64,000 bases of DNA from Paracoccaceae bacterium (GTDB lineage Bacteria > Pseudomonadota > Alphaproteobacteria > Rhodobacterales > Rhodobacteraceae), in the NCBI GenBank assembly GCA_022822495.1, contig JAJEBQ010000052.1, positions 33,174-97,173 of the forward strand, written 5' to 3'. Both the position numbers and the translations under genes were made by a program. Within the stretch, counting starts at the first letter, position 1, and each line of letters opens with the position of its first letter. The notes under the pieces were generated by a model. That model did no database searches, was not told the origin of the DNA, and saw only the letters and a program-made list of their open reading frames with translations. This document shows positions 19,501-27,276 of this stretch, piece after piece.

Positions 19501-19666
19501 CTAAACGAAATCCCGGACAATATATATCAGCCTTCCCCGCATTTGATGGAATGGTGTAGTTCTGCCGAACCAAAAGACGTCCTTGTGGTCGCCTGAATTG
19601 TTCTATCATCTTTGCAACCTCAAAGCGGACATCATCTTCGCTGTTACTTCTGTCCAAGTTCAACAT
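16598..19666 (-). CDS. Fused restriction-modification enzyme (type IIG/IIL-like N6-adenine methyltransferase)
   Basis: A single 1022-residue protein. The N-terminus carries a PD-(D/E)xK-type nuclease signature, GKADIYCPGFRLVIETKAPW near residues 46–65 (D...E-T-K). A helical linker follows. The methyltransferase domain has EFYTPDWLAELL near 312, motif I DPSCGSGTFLFFAA near 356, GIDIHPVAVEIARATLL near 393 and the catalytic motif IV NPPWVRM near 565. The C-terminal 350 residues look like a target-recognition region. The order nuclease–methyltransferase–recognition is that of type IIG/IIL enzymes, which cut and methylate with one polypeptide. No separate specificity or helicase gene is adjacent, arguing against type I. 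It sits in the island between pdxJ and acpS. Confidence 0.8.
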   Translation of the reverse strand: MLNLDRSNSEDDVRFEVAKMIEQFRRPQGRLLVRQNYTIPSNAGKADIYCPGFRLVIETKAPWLASDPHKKQSGKDSESPFEQLKRYITALRSDELVPGSESDTDPRDWIGIFTDGKHWHGWRWKHHADALHEEIFGLKGLPGSESALQERLAKFLSMGPVKFPPVPEELAEHLTGWPDQLEEFYSDLMKRNQSAPIRRHTKNKFDLWLNMLRGSGMAPAEPTGQARLFIKHTFLVVLARCVTSVLAHPSNQPTLNDLTLDGFIGWVREVPDGESWLEALLAFVGNYNWRARHRDVLRDVYHKFVDANDRKVFGEFYTPDWLAELLVETVLDDAWIRNAVEQALRQNQDLMEGIGVLDPSCGSGTFLFFAAKRLLQTGLLAGKSITNTRKADVVTQLINGIDIHPVAVEIARATLLRALPETPADGTDAINIYQGDTLMLDGDKSGSLISESLFNTDWTSGKTKTVPLDIPGGFLNLPRSFVANPKFPSAIAELVNYAITNRESLPLHVLDVADEGDRDCLQSVYEELKGIISKKGNSVWAWYILNATAPLRIAERKIDRVLANPPWVRMNDIQVQERKDALIGRARDTGTWSGGTTATSFNIASLFPSAVRNYYIKKDSRYRGGWIVPARALGGEGWTGFQNHYGDNISQGVYLADMKPFGPGVASDCCLLLENCLLNEKTDDKILSMERIGDIKPANRDRLKDIRKQFILNTVPEKIPEGPSEYQEIQKSGNRKPVFRNGATIVPHVLTCVDEILETGSLTKVRTKKSTKGDWKVLNQQEGDIPNHWLHPLLTSDQLLPFVEVTSVHAIIPTNKEGNRLLEEPAKACKFWQVLERHYENYKGIGENTPETLMGNMDYSGKLRKQLTARNRLSSRRVVYNASGHIMRASRLGKTKPILNHYLYWWDAPTVSEACYLVAILNAPSLEEAFLQSQGGKGWHFLLKPWRKVPIPLYDKNNEDHVNLAKLAKRAERQASKVVKELDAPLNNRSGHSKIISQHLSEVGVNAQIDDIIRKIMPDQAR

Positions 19667-19699
19667 TTAACTCTTTTACTCCCAACTGTTCGCTTATAA

Positions 19700-20330
19700 T
19701 ACCTACTTACATCCAGGATTTGATACACCTTTTCTTAACAGAGGTAAACTGAATTACGATTTCATGAACAAGATATGGTAATAAATTGCCAAAACTAGTT
19801 TGTTCCTCAGTGGTGATCAACTGGTCATAGGACAGCCGCTTGCCTACATTCATCATCTTGCCTGCCACAGACCAAATTTTTTCCTGTCTTTCGCATGGCG
19901 GTTTTTCTCCTTGCTCTCCACATAGGTCCCATCAACCGTAACAAGACATATCATAAGTTTGGTGAGATGATCATCCGGATCGTCATCCTCCCCAACTGGC
20001 TGGCCACGACCAGAGTCGGGGTCGTCATCCTGGACACCATCATCAACACCCGACTCATTATCAGGTTTTGTACCTGGTTTTTTATTATGATAATCTGGTG
20101 TGAAGACAAAGTCTCTCTGCTACCAGGCCTCGCGCAGGCGCCGGGCCAGAAACCAGGCCGATTTCTGGGTAATGTCCAGACCGCGGTGGAATGGAACTGC
20201 TCTAAGGGACAACCCGGACCGGTTGTCATGTTGCGGGGACTGTATCAATTCAGCGCCATACAACTTGGATATAGCCTGGACAGGACATGTGTGAATACGT
20301 TAGGGTAATGAGGTGCTGGTGAAGGACAAA
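19700..20330 (-). mobile_element. IS1595 (ISXO2-like) transposase remnant
   Basis: Minus-strand translation gives broken transposase pieces: ITQKSAWFLARRLREAW, a stop codon, then an acidic insert (PDYHNKKPGTKPDN, later DDDPDSGRGQ) leading to VTVDGTYVESKEKNRHAKD, then a frameshift at an A-run and KMMNVGKRLSYDQLITTEEQ. The KSAWF helix and the (D)-x-x-Y-V-x-x-K-E-K-N-x-H segment resemble IS1595-family transposases. No intact frame and no clear terminal repeats were found, so the element is inactive. It separates the restriction enzyme from the PIN/HTH pair and marks the region as a site of insertions. Confidence 0.6.
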
Positions 20331-20465
20331 AGCCACCGGTAACGACCACTCTCTGAACCTAAATCAAGGAGCACCTTCCTTTGACTCTACTATGAAGTAT
20401 ATTGGAAAAGGATCAAATAAATGAAAAATCCGAATTAACACATTCGGTATTAGGGTGACAACTTC

Positions 20466-21035
20466 TCAAATCTGATCCAAATTTTGGTGGAGTTTCTCCG
20501 CTGTATCAATAAGATCTTGTTGGTGTAGATTGTTAAGGTATTCCACAGGGGTGTACGGGGGATTGACCAAACGGGATCGAACATTTCTAAACGCCATGAG
20601 TGTAATTGTTGGCCTAGATTCAAACAATTCGCAGATAAATGTGTCAGGATGAAGTGCTTTTATCCCATATAGTGAAAGCGTATTTACTGGAAAATCTCCT
20701 AGGTTTATAGTAATGATATATTTGCATTTCGCTTCAATAGCAGCAGCTAATACATGTCGGTCACCAAGATCGGGTAAGGTGAGGTTTGGTATATGATGTT
20801 CATAATTAACAACAAGGCATTCTCGAACGGCTACGTCCATTTTCTTGCGCCTACGCTCAAGCCTGGCGCGAGATAAATCGGGTCTATTCTTAATCAAATT
20901 TTCTATCCATTCCCTATGTATGGCATCGGTCCATTTAGCATGAAAACTTCCTGAAATTGCCAACTCAATTAGAATATCACAAATTGTTACAGAATAAAGT
21001 ACGTTGGCATCGTAAAGAACTGAGGGGTTATTCAT
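20466..21035 (-). CDS. PIN-domain toxin-like RNase
   Basis: A 189-residue protein starting PSVLYDANVLYS with the first PIN aspartate, an acidic ...IHREWIENL near residue 43 (Glu), and LGDRHVLAAAIEAKCKYIITINLGDF near 94, holding the remaining acidic residues (D96, D118). This is the typical active-site pattern of PIN ribonucleases of the larger VapC-like type. It overlaps the preceding HTH gene by four bases (ATGA), the usual antitoxin-first arrangement. Likely target is RNA, perhaps tRNA or mRNA, by family analogy only. The pair lies in the island between acpS and pdxJ. Confidence 0.75.
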   Translation of the reverse strand: MNNPSVLYDANVLYSVTICDILIELAISGSFHAKWTDAIHREWIENLIKNRPDLSRARLERRRKKMDVAVRECLVVNYEHHIPNLTLPDLGDRHVLAAAIEAKCKYIITINLGDFPVNTLSLYGIKALHPDTFICELFESRPTITLMAFRNVRSRLVNPPYTPVEYLNNLHQQDLIDTAEKLHQNLDQI

Positions 21036-21487
21036 CCACTACCATAGCCTAGGTTTAGCTCCTGCGCCTCAGCAACTAGCTCTTTAAGAATAGCTTCCTG
21101 CTTTTCTTCGTTGTCATTTCTATAGGCCATTAAATCTTCTATTAGTATTCGATAGCGCGAGCCTACTTTATGATAACAAATCTTTTCCTCCATTAAGAGT
21201 TTTATAAGTTCTGATAGTGGGATGTTAAGAATTTCAGCAGCTCTTTGAGGTGATAATTCCCTCCCCTCAGGAATTATTACCAAACCTCTATGTTCCGCCA
21301 TAATGTCGAGGATCTTTAACAAAATCCTTACCACTGCTGGAGGAAGTTCAATGAGATCTTCCTTATTGTTATTGATAGCTTTGAATTTAATTGTATTTCT
21401 TTTATTGGCATAAGGCGACAATACCTCCTTAGAGTATTTCGCTAAGGTGGCATCTAATGCTTTAGTTAGATACTCGTATTCTTTCAT
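21032..21487 (-). CDS. Excisionase-type HTH antitoxin of the PIN pair
   Basis: A 151-residue protein with an N-terminal helical region and a MerR/excisionase-type winged helix around residues 83–125: LSPQRAAEILNIPLSELIKL, then EKICYHKVGSRYRILIEDL. These HTH proteins commonly act as antitoxins and autoregulators for PIN toxins. The stop overlaps the start of the PIN gene by four bases. The perfect 13-bp inverted repeat at 21571–21600, about 85 bases upstream, is a candidate site for autoregulation. Confidence 0.75.
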   Translation of the reverse strand: MKEYEYLTKALDATLAKYSKEVLSPYANKRNTIKFKAINNNKEDLIELPPAVVRILLKILDIMAEHRGLVIIPEGRELSPQRAAEILNIPLSELIKLLMEEKICYHKVGSRYRILIEDLMAYRNDNEEKQEAILKELVAEAQELNLGYGSG

Positions 21488-21570
21488 TTCTTTGCCTGCT
21501 TATCCAAATAATTATCCCAAGTGAAAATATACGAAATAGACGTAAGAATTACAATAATTTTCGTTAATCC

Positions 21571-21600
21571 TCAGTAATTCCCGTTGGCGGGAATTACTGA
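21571..21600. repeat. Perfect 13-bp inverted repeat with 4-base loop between pdxJ and the TA pair
   Basis: TCAGTAATTCCCG, TTGG, CGGGAATTACTGA. It lies 36 bases past the pdxJ stop and about 85 bases before the HTH antitoxin start, both on the minus strand. It may be the pdxJ terminator (though no U-run follows on the minus strand), an operator for the antitoxin, or the island junction. Confidence 0.55.
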
Positions 21601-21635
21601 TATAATACCCAAATACATCCCTTAAGCCCCCGCGA

Positions 21636-22391
21636 TTACTGGACGGGACGTGCTTCATCCATGGCCTGACGCATGGTCTTTACAGCTTCTTGCAAACCGG
21701 TAAAGATAGCCTCGCCAATTAGAAAATGGCCAATGTTCAGTTCTTTGATTATATCAATGGCCGCCACCTCCCTCACCGATTGAAAATTAAGGCCATGCCC
21801 GGCATGCACTTCAAGTCCCAATTCATGGGCTTGGTAAGCAGCTGTAATAATTTTCCTTAGTTCCTCTGCTTGCACATTATCAAGACCCTCATTAATTGCC
21901 TCACAATAGGGTCCTGTATGAATTTCCACTACCTGAGCACCGGCCTCGGCTGAAGCTTTTATCTGGTTTGGATCAGTCCCAATAAAAAAGGAAATCCGAC
22001 AGCCTTTATCGTTGAGCGGTTTGATGTACTCTCGCAGAACTGTCAACTGACCGACGACATTCAAACCTGCCTCGGTCGTTCTTTCCTGGCGTCGCTCAGG
22101 AACCAGGCAGATGGCGTGGGGATTATGTTTCAGGGCTATTTGCTGCATTTCACTGGTGGCTGCCATTTCAAGATTGAGGGGAATATTCAAATTATCTTTT
22201 AATCGAGCAATATCACGATCCCTTATATGCCTTCGATCCTCCCTGAGGTGGGCTGTGATACCATCGGCACCTGCCTTTTCTGCGAGCAGCGCTGCATCAA
22301 CTGGATCTGGATGATCATGACCACGAGCGTTTCTTACAGTTGCCACATGGTCAATATTCACACCCAAACGCAAATAATTGGAGTTAACCAT
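21636..22391 (-). CDS. pdxJ: Pyridoxine 5'-phosphate synthase
   Basis: PdxJ condenses 1-deoxyxylulose 5-phosphate with 3-amino-2-oxopropyl phosphate to give pyridoxine 5'-phosphate. The TIM-barrel protein of 251 residues begins YLRLGVNIDHVATVRNARG, has GADGITAHLREDRRHI near 40 with the phosphate/substrate residues, and VEIHTGPY near 153 and HAGHGLNF near 196. Neighbouring rsh upstream and (after the island) acpS downstream match the alphaproteobacterial order. Confidence 0.95.
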   Translation of the reverse strand: MVNSNYLRLGVNIDHVATVRNARGHDHPDPVDAALLAEKAGADGITAHLREDRRHIRDRDIARLKDNLNIPLNLEMAATSEMQQIALKHNPHAICLVPERRQERTTEAGLNVVGQLTVLREYIKPLNDKGCRISFFIGTDPNQIKASAEAGAQVVEIHTGPYCEAINEGLDNVQAEELRKIITAAYQAHELGLEVHAGHGLNFQSVREVAAIDIIKELNIGHFLIGEAIFTGLQEAVKTMRQAMDEARPVQ

Positions 22392-22437
22392 ATTGTCACC
22401 AAAGTAAAATAAAAGTTGGAGTTACTGATAAACGACC

Positions 22438-24648
22438 TCAGGCTACCGTTTCAAGGGTCTGATTTGAGTATTTGCTTTGAATTGCACTTCCTCGGTATCT
22501 GGTTATGCTTTTTACACATTGTTTGGCACTAACAAAACTGATGATTTCGTACAAATGCTTGAGATGACTGACTTCTACCTCCAGCTGAAAATGGAAACTT
22601 TCCAGAGTTCGGGATTTTACAATCACATTGCTAATATTGGCTTTTCTTGAACCTATAGCCGAACACACTTCCCCCAGGGCGCCAGGCCGATTTGACATGC
22701 TGATTTCGAGTTTGGCAGGGTGCTTGATAGCATACGGTCCGGGATGCCATTCCAAATCAATCCACCGGTCATACTGTTGCATATCCTCCAGGATTCGGCA
22801 ATCAAAAACGTGTACCTGAACAGAGTTGTCATCTGTTTGAAACCCAATGATACGATCCCCGGGAAGAGGATAACAGCAGGTTGCCATGTCTGGGTGGGTA
22901 TCATTTTTTAATCCCAGAATAAGTTGCTCAGGTTCCTCCTCCGATGTTGCGAATGAGGAGTCGGGGTACAGGACAAACAACACATCACGGGAATTGATTT
23001 CCATGATTCCAATCCGTCTGAGAAGTTCGTCACCACTTTCAATTTTGAGAATTTCTGCCGCCGTCCGTACGGCACTTTCCGAAAAAACCTTGCCGTTGTC
23101 CTCCATGAAATGTCGTAGGGTTGCCCGTCCAAACTGAATGGCTTCACTGACTTTCAGGTCCGCTTCCAGATCCTTAACAAATTTCTGACTTTTCTTGGTT
23201 GAGGCACTTTGCTTTTTCTGATCATCAATGTATTTGCTTGGAGCGGTAATGATATTAATCACCTGCCCATTCGCTATCTTGTTATCCAGTTGAACAACTT
23301 CCCCATTGATGGTAGCACTTATGGCCCGATCACCCATGTCCTGGTTCAACTCGTAGGCAAAGTCCAATATGGTGGCGTTTTTGGCGAGCCATACAACCTC
23401 AAGGGAAGGGGTATAACAGAACACACTTCGGGCGTTGATTTCTTCCCGCAAGTAATCAAGAAAATCAACTTTGTCTGCACTTTCCAACAATACATTGTCA
23501 AGTTTCTGTTTCCAAACTGAAGAATTCACCATATAGGGGTTGGCCATTTTTACCCCTTCCTTGTATTGCCAATGATTGGCAATTCCGGTTTCAGCCACTT
23601 CATGCATCAACCTCGTTCTAATCTGGAATTCAACTCTATGTTCGGCGTCATAATTTACGGTAGTGTGTAAAGATCGGTAACCATTGGGTTTTGGATTGCT
23701 GATATAATCCTTAAATCGGTTCGGAACTGCTTGCCATTTGTTATGAATAGCCCCTAATGCCACATAGACATCATCCTCAACTCGAGTGATGACTCGGATG
23801 CCGTAAAGATCAAAAATAGAGGAAATTTTCTTTAACCCCGTTCGCATTTTACGCCAAAGGGAAAAAGGTCTTTTTTCCCTGCTTTCAATTCTGATGCCGG
23901 CAAGTCCCTTTTGGAGGAGGCTTCGCTCCAGCTGCCTGGTAATTTGTTCCATCAATGGTTCTGAACCTTGATTTTTTTGCTCGGCCTTCCATCGAAGCTC
24001 CTCAATGTATTTGACAACGGATTGACGTGCTCGGGGATATAAAATTTCGAAAGCCAAATCCTCAAGTTCTTCCCGCCAAGCCTGCAACCCCAGCATGCCA
24101 GCTATGGGAGCATAAAATTCCATGGTTTCCTTGGCCTTGAAACGTTGCTTGGAAACCGAGAGAAAGCTGATCGTTTGCAGGTTATGCAGACGGTCGGCCA
24201 ATTTTACCAGGATAACCCTGTCATCTCTGGCCAGGGCGACAATTAGCTTCTGTACATTGGCGACCTGTTTTTGAACCGAAGGGTCCAGGTTCAGTTCTGT
24301 TATTTTGGTCACACCATCGACAATATCGGCTATTTCATGGCCAAATTTCTCCTTGATGGACTTATAAACAATCCCTTCAGAGTCCTCAATGGAGTCATGA
24401 AGCAGGGCTGCAATGATAATGTCGGAGTGAAGCTGTTTGTCGGCCAATATATTGGCTACGGCCACCAAGTGAATAAAATATGGCTCACCAGATTTTCGTT
24501 TTTGTTTTTTATGGCATTCAAGAGAAAAGTAGAAGGCTTCCTTGACTTTTCGCTTGTCTGGATAAGCCTCATAGGAGGAAATCTTGCTTAATAATTCCTC
24601 TAGATGAGCATCCCAATCATGTGTTTGGGCATCAATTCCATTAATAAT
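22438..24648 (-). CDS. rsh: Bifunctional (p)ppGpp synthetase/hydrolase (Rsh), non-AUG start
   Basis: This is the alarmone enzyme of the stringent response. The hydrolase HD domain shows SGEPYFIH near residue 52 and LLHDSIEDSEG near 77. The synthetase domain shows YGIRVITRVEDDV and NPKPNGYRSLHTTV, with EFQIRTRLMHE after it. A TGS domain (CYTPSLEVVWLAKNATILDF) and a C-terminal ACT domain (SNRPGALGEVCSAIGSRKAN) follow. The frame is open to just inside rpoZ, yet the upstream part, clearly homologous protein, has no ATG, GTG or TTG before TTG at 24468. That internal TTG would remove the first 60 residues of the hydrolase domain. An ATT at 24648 or 24645, ten bases after GGAG, gives 736 residues, the normal length. 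A frameshift or error is the alternative. Confidence 0.9.
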   Translation of the reverse strand: MINGIDAQTHDWDAHLEELLSKISSYEAYPDKRKVKEAFYFSLECHKKQKRKSGEPYFIHLVAVANILADKQLHSDIIIAALLHDSIEDSEGIVYKSIKEKFGHEIADIVDGVTKITELNLDPSVQKQVANVQKLIVALARDDRVILVKLADRLHNLQTISFLSVSKQRFKAKETMEFYAPIAGMLGLQAWREELEDLAFEILYPRARQSVVKYIEELRWKAEQKNQGSEPLMEQITRQLERSLLQKGLAGIRIESREKRPFSLWRKMRTGLKKISSIFDLYGIRVITRVEDDVYVALGAIHNKWQAVPNRFKDYISNPKPNGYRSLHTTVNYDAEHRVEFQIRTRLMHEVAETGIANHWQYKEGVKMANPYMVNSSVWKQKLDNVLLESADKVDFLDYLREEINARSVFCYTPSLEVVWLAKNATILDFAYELNQDMGDRAISATINGEVVQLDNKIANGQVINIITAPSKYIDDQKKQSASTKKSQKFVKDLEADLKVSEAIQFGRATLRHFMEDNGKVFSESAVRTAAEILKIESGDELLRRIGIMEINSRDVLFVLYPDSSFATSEEEPEQLILGLKNDTHPDMATCCYPLPGDRIIGFQTDDNSVQVHVFDCRILEDMQQYDRWIDLEWHPGPYAIKHPAKLEISMSNRPGALGEVCSAIGSRKANISNVIVKSRTLESFHFQLEVEVSHLKHLYEIISFVSAKQCVKSITRYRGSAIQSKYSNQTLETVA

Positions 24649-24650
24649 TG

Positions 24651-25010
24651 TTACTCTTCTCCGCCCGGCTTGCCAAGACCTATCATATCTTCAACAAAAA
24701 AGTCCTTGCCCTGTAGTCCACCATAGTCGGTGGCATCCAATCCCAACTGCAAATTGAACTCTTCGTCTTCAAGAGGTGGGGCTTCGGCATATTTCTGGTG
24801 TTTGGAAATGGCTCTTTGGTTCAGTGTATCCACTGCTTGTGTACCATCAGCGATTTCTCGCAAGGCAACGACTGTATGCTTGTCATTATCCAACTCAACA
24901 GTTGGATAGTCGCCATTTGAAAGTTCTTTGGCCCTATGGGCGGCAAGCATGACCAACTTAAACCTGTTGGGTTCTTTTTCAATACAATCCTCGGTGGTAA
25001 CTCGAGCCAT
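24651..25010 (-). CDS. rpoZ: RNA polymerase omega subunit
   Basis: Omega helps fold and assemble the beta' subunit. The start [20 protein letters not shown] and the AAHRAKEL and [10 protein letters not shown] segments are diagnostic. At 119 residues it is of alphaproteobacterial length with an acidic C-terminal tail. It is the first gene of the rpoZ–rsh–pdxJ set; the last codons contain the GGAG that probably serves rsh. Confidence 0.95.
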   Translation of the reverse strand: MARVTTEDCIEKEPNRFKLVMLAAHRAKELSNGDYPTVELDNDKHTVVALREIADGTQAVDTLNQRAISKHQKYAEAPPLEDEEFNLQLGLDATDYGGLQGKDFFVEDMIGLGKPGGEE

Positions 25011-25277
25011 CTGGAAACTCCATAAATCACTTACTTATTCACCTTCATCATATAACCATTTCAACGGGAGTTTCAACCGATAATGAAGTCAGAATTCGGT
25101 TTGGCAAAAAAATATGCCTTACCACGAATGCCCTGTCTGTACTATTGATTTAAGTGGTTATTGGCATGAAATAACTTCAAATGAATTGCAGATTTAAAAC
25201 TTTTGTCTTTATTTTATCAATAAATCTACTACTCTATAGGTAAACAGTATCAAACCCGATATAACCTTGGTAGTTTT

Positions 25278-26234
25278 ATGAGTATGTCCAAACAAAAACC
25301 AGAACTTGATCTCTATATGATTTCACCCAGAGGATTTTGTGCCGGTGTGGAAAGAGCCATTCAGATAGTTGAGCAATCACTAGTCAAATGGGGGCCGCCT
25401 GTTTATGTCAGACATGAGATTGTTCACAATAAATTTGTTGTTGACACTCTTCGGAATAAGGGCGTGGTTTTTGTCAAGTCACTGGACGAGTGTCCAGACG
25501 ACCGGCCTGTCATCCTTTCGGCTCATGGTGTAGCCAGATCGGTAATCAAGAAGGCTCAAAATCGTGACATGAATTTTATGGATGCCATCTGTCCTCTGGT
25601 CTCCAAGGTCCACGTAGAAATTCTGAAAAACCACCGGGAAGGGCTACAGAATGTTATGATAGGTCATGCTGGACACCCCGAAACATTGGGAACACTGGGC
25701 CAGCTGTCATTAGGTGAAATTTTTCTTGTTGAAACAGTTGAGGATGTTGAAAACCTGACACCCGATGATCCTGACAAAATTGCCTATGTAACTCAAACAA
25801 CCCTGTCAATTGATGATATAACCCCTATCATCAAAGCTCTCAAAAACAAATTTCCAAATATCAAGGAACCACATAAGTCTGACATTTGCTATGCAACCAC
25901 TAACAGGCAGGAAGCTGTCAAGAAAGCCGCCCCATTCATAGAGGGTCTTTTTGTGATAGGCAGTCCTAATTCATCCAACTCCAAGCGCCTTGTTGAAGTG
26001 GGGCGAAATGCTGGTTGTTCTTTTTCCATGTTGATTTCAGGGCCAGAGGAAATGAATTTGTCTCTCATTCGAAAATTCAAAACCATAGGTCTAACATCGG
26101 GCGCAAGTGCACCGGAAATTCTGGTCGAGCGATGTCAAGAATTCCTGCAAAAGCATTTTCACATCAAATTTGTTTCGCTTGAAACCATAAAAGAGAATGT
26201 AACTTTCAATCTACCTAAAGAATTAAGGGTATGA
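25278..26234 (+). CDS. ispH: 4-hydroxy-3-methylbut-2-enyl diphosphate reductase
   Basis: IspH makes IPP and DMAPP in the final step of the MEP pathway using a [4Fe-4S] cluster. The three cluster cysteines are in [12 protein letters not shown] near residue 21, [12 protein letters not shown] near 105 and [12 protein letters not shown] near 202. Other conserved parts are [13 protein letters not shown] and [10 protein letters not shown]. At 318 residues the length is normal. It is divergent from rpoZ, with about 270 bases between that should contain both promoters, and is followed by the RNase H gene 40 bases on. Confidence 0.96.
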   Translation: MSMSKQKPELDLYMISPRGFCAGVERAIQIVEQSLVKWGPPVYVRHEIVHNKFVVDTLRNKGVVFVKSLDECPDDRPVILSAHGVARSVIKKAQNRDMNFMDAICPLVSKVHVEILKNHREGLQNVMIGHAGHPETLGTLGQLSLGEIFLVETVEDVENLTPDDPDKIAYVTQTTLSIDDITPIIKALKNKFPNIKEPHKSDICYATTNRQEAVKKAAPFIEGLFVIGSPNSSNSKRLVEVGRNAGCSFSMLISGPEEMNLSLIRKFKTIGLTSGASAPEILVERCQEFLQKHFHIKFVSLETIKENVTFNLPKELRV

Positions 26235-26273
26235 GCGAAGCCCCCCTTATTGCGAGGCTGAATAGCTAATTGC

Positions 26274-27158
26274 ATGATAACCGCTCGAATTACAGTAAAT
26301 TATGATGCTGTTAAGGGTATAGGTTTCTGGACTTCAAAAATTGCGTTTCCTGAAGATGACTGCCGGCAAATTACCGAAAGAGAACTTTCCGGGAAGTACA
26401 TCAACACTTTCCAACAGGAGATTGAATTACTTGCTGTCATAACAACCCTGTCTTTGATACCCGAGGGAAACGAATTCGTGGAAGTTTCTTCAAACAGCAC
26501 CTTTGTGCTGCAAGAGTTTCGTAGTCAATATAAAGAGCAAAAAAAGGTTGATACCAAGAACAACAATCGGGTTAATGATCTTTTTAATATCCTATTTTAC
26601 TTGAGTTCCAGAAGAAATATCTCTTGGTTGCTCACCACCCCTAAGGGGTCAGAAAAACAGTTGAAAGTACCCTCAAGCTCTCAGGAAAATAACCTCATTC
26701 CTAAATCCGAGAACACCAAATTTATCGCCTATACCGATGGTTCATGCCTGGGAAATCCTGGCAACGGGGGATGGGGAGTTGTTGTTGAAGCAAGGTCTCA
26801 GGGTGAACTTGTACAGACCTACGAGTTCTCTGGTTCCGAACCAAATACGACCAATAACCGCATGGAGCTAACTGGAGCCATCAAGGTATTGGAAAACTTG
26901 CCCGAGAATTCGCAAATTACAATTAATACTGACAGCAAATATCTGTACGATGGTATTACAGGCTGGATCAAAAACTGGAAAGCAAAATACTGGCATACAT
27001 CTGCCGGCAAACCTGTATTGAACAAGGATTTATGGCAATGGCTGGATGAATTAACTTCTCAGCATCGAGTCAAATGGAATTGGGTCAAAGGTCATCATGT
27101 CTGCGACGGTAATATCCAAGCTGACCTTTTGGCTACAACAGCAGCAAAACAGAATTAA
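26274..27158 (+). CDS. rnhA: Ribonuclease HI with an extra, probably inactive, N-terminal RNase H-like domain
   Basis: The C-terminal half (about residues 150–294) is a complete RNase HI: YTDGSCLGNPGNGGWG (first Asp), NNRMELTGAI (Glu), NTDSKYLYDGI (Asp), KGHHVCDGNIQADLLA (His and last Asp). It removes RNA from RNA–DNA hybrids. The first 140 residues look like a second, diverged copy: a strand pattern at the start, QEIELLAVITTLSLI matching the Glu helix, and VEVSSNSTFVLQEF at the place of the T-D-S-K-Y motif with Asp replaced by Asn. So it may be a dead domain used for substrate binding. RNase HI proteins are usually near 150 residues, half this size. It follows ispH, as rnhA often does nearby in alphaproteobacteria. 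Confidence 0.88.
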   Translation: MITARITVNYDAVKGIGFWTSKIAFPEDDCRQITERELSGKYINTFQQEIELLAVITTLSLIPEGNEFVEVSSNSTFVLQEFRSQYKEQKKVDTKNNNRVNDLFNILFYLSSRRNISWLLTTPKGSEKQLKVPSSSQENNLIPKSENTKFIAYTDGSCLGNPGNGGWGVVVEARSQGELVQTYEFSGSEPNTTNNRMELTGAIKVLENLPENSQITINTDSKYLYDGITGWIKNWKAKYWHTSAGKPVLNKDLWQWLDELTSQHRVKWNWVKGHHVCDGNIQADLLATTAAKQN

Positions 27159-27188
27159 AACAAGCGTATTTTGTGGATCCCTTGTACC

Positions 27189-27210
27189 TGGGGAAAAATG
27201 TGACTCCCCA
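27189..27210 (+). terminator. Hairpin after rnhA
   Basis: TGGGGA, a 10-base loop and TCCCCA, followed by TTATTAT, 31 bases after the rnhA stop. It is a modest stem without a strong U-tract, so a weak terminator. Confidence 0.4.
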
Positions 27211-27276
27211 TTATTATGGAAAGTGTTGAAAATTGAAAAATAGTCTAGGTTGTTTTTTATTCTTGGAGGTATAATC

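Noticed and set aside
19895..20308. 137-codon plus-strand ORF in the island
   Set aside because: It is the reverse reading of the IS1595-like transposase remnant; the minus-strand frames carry the recognisable motifs.
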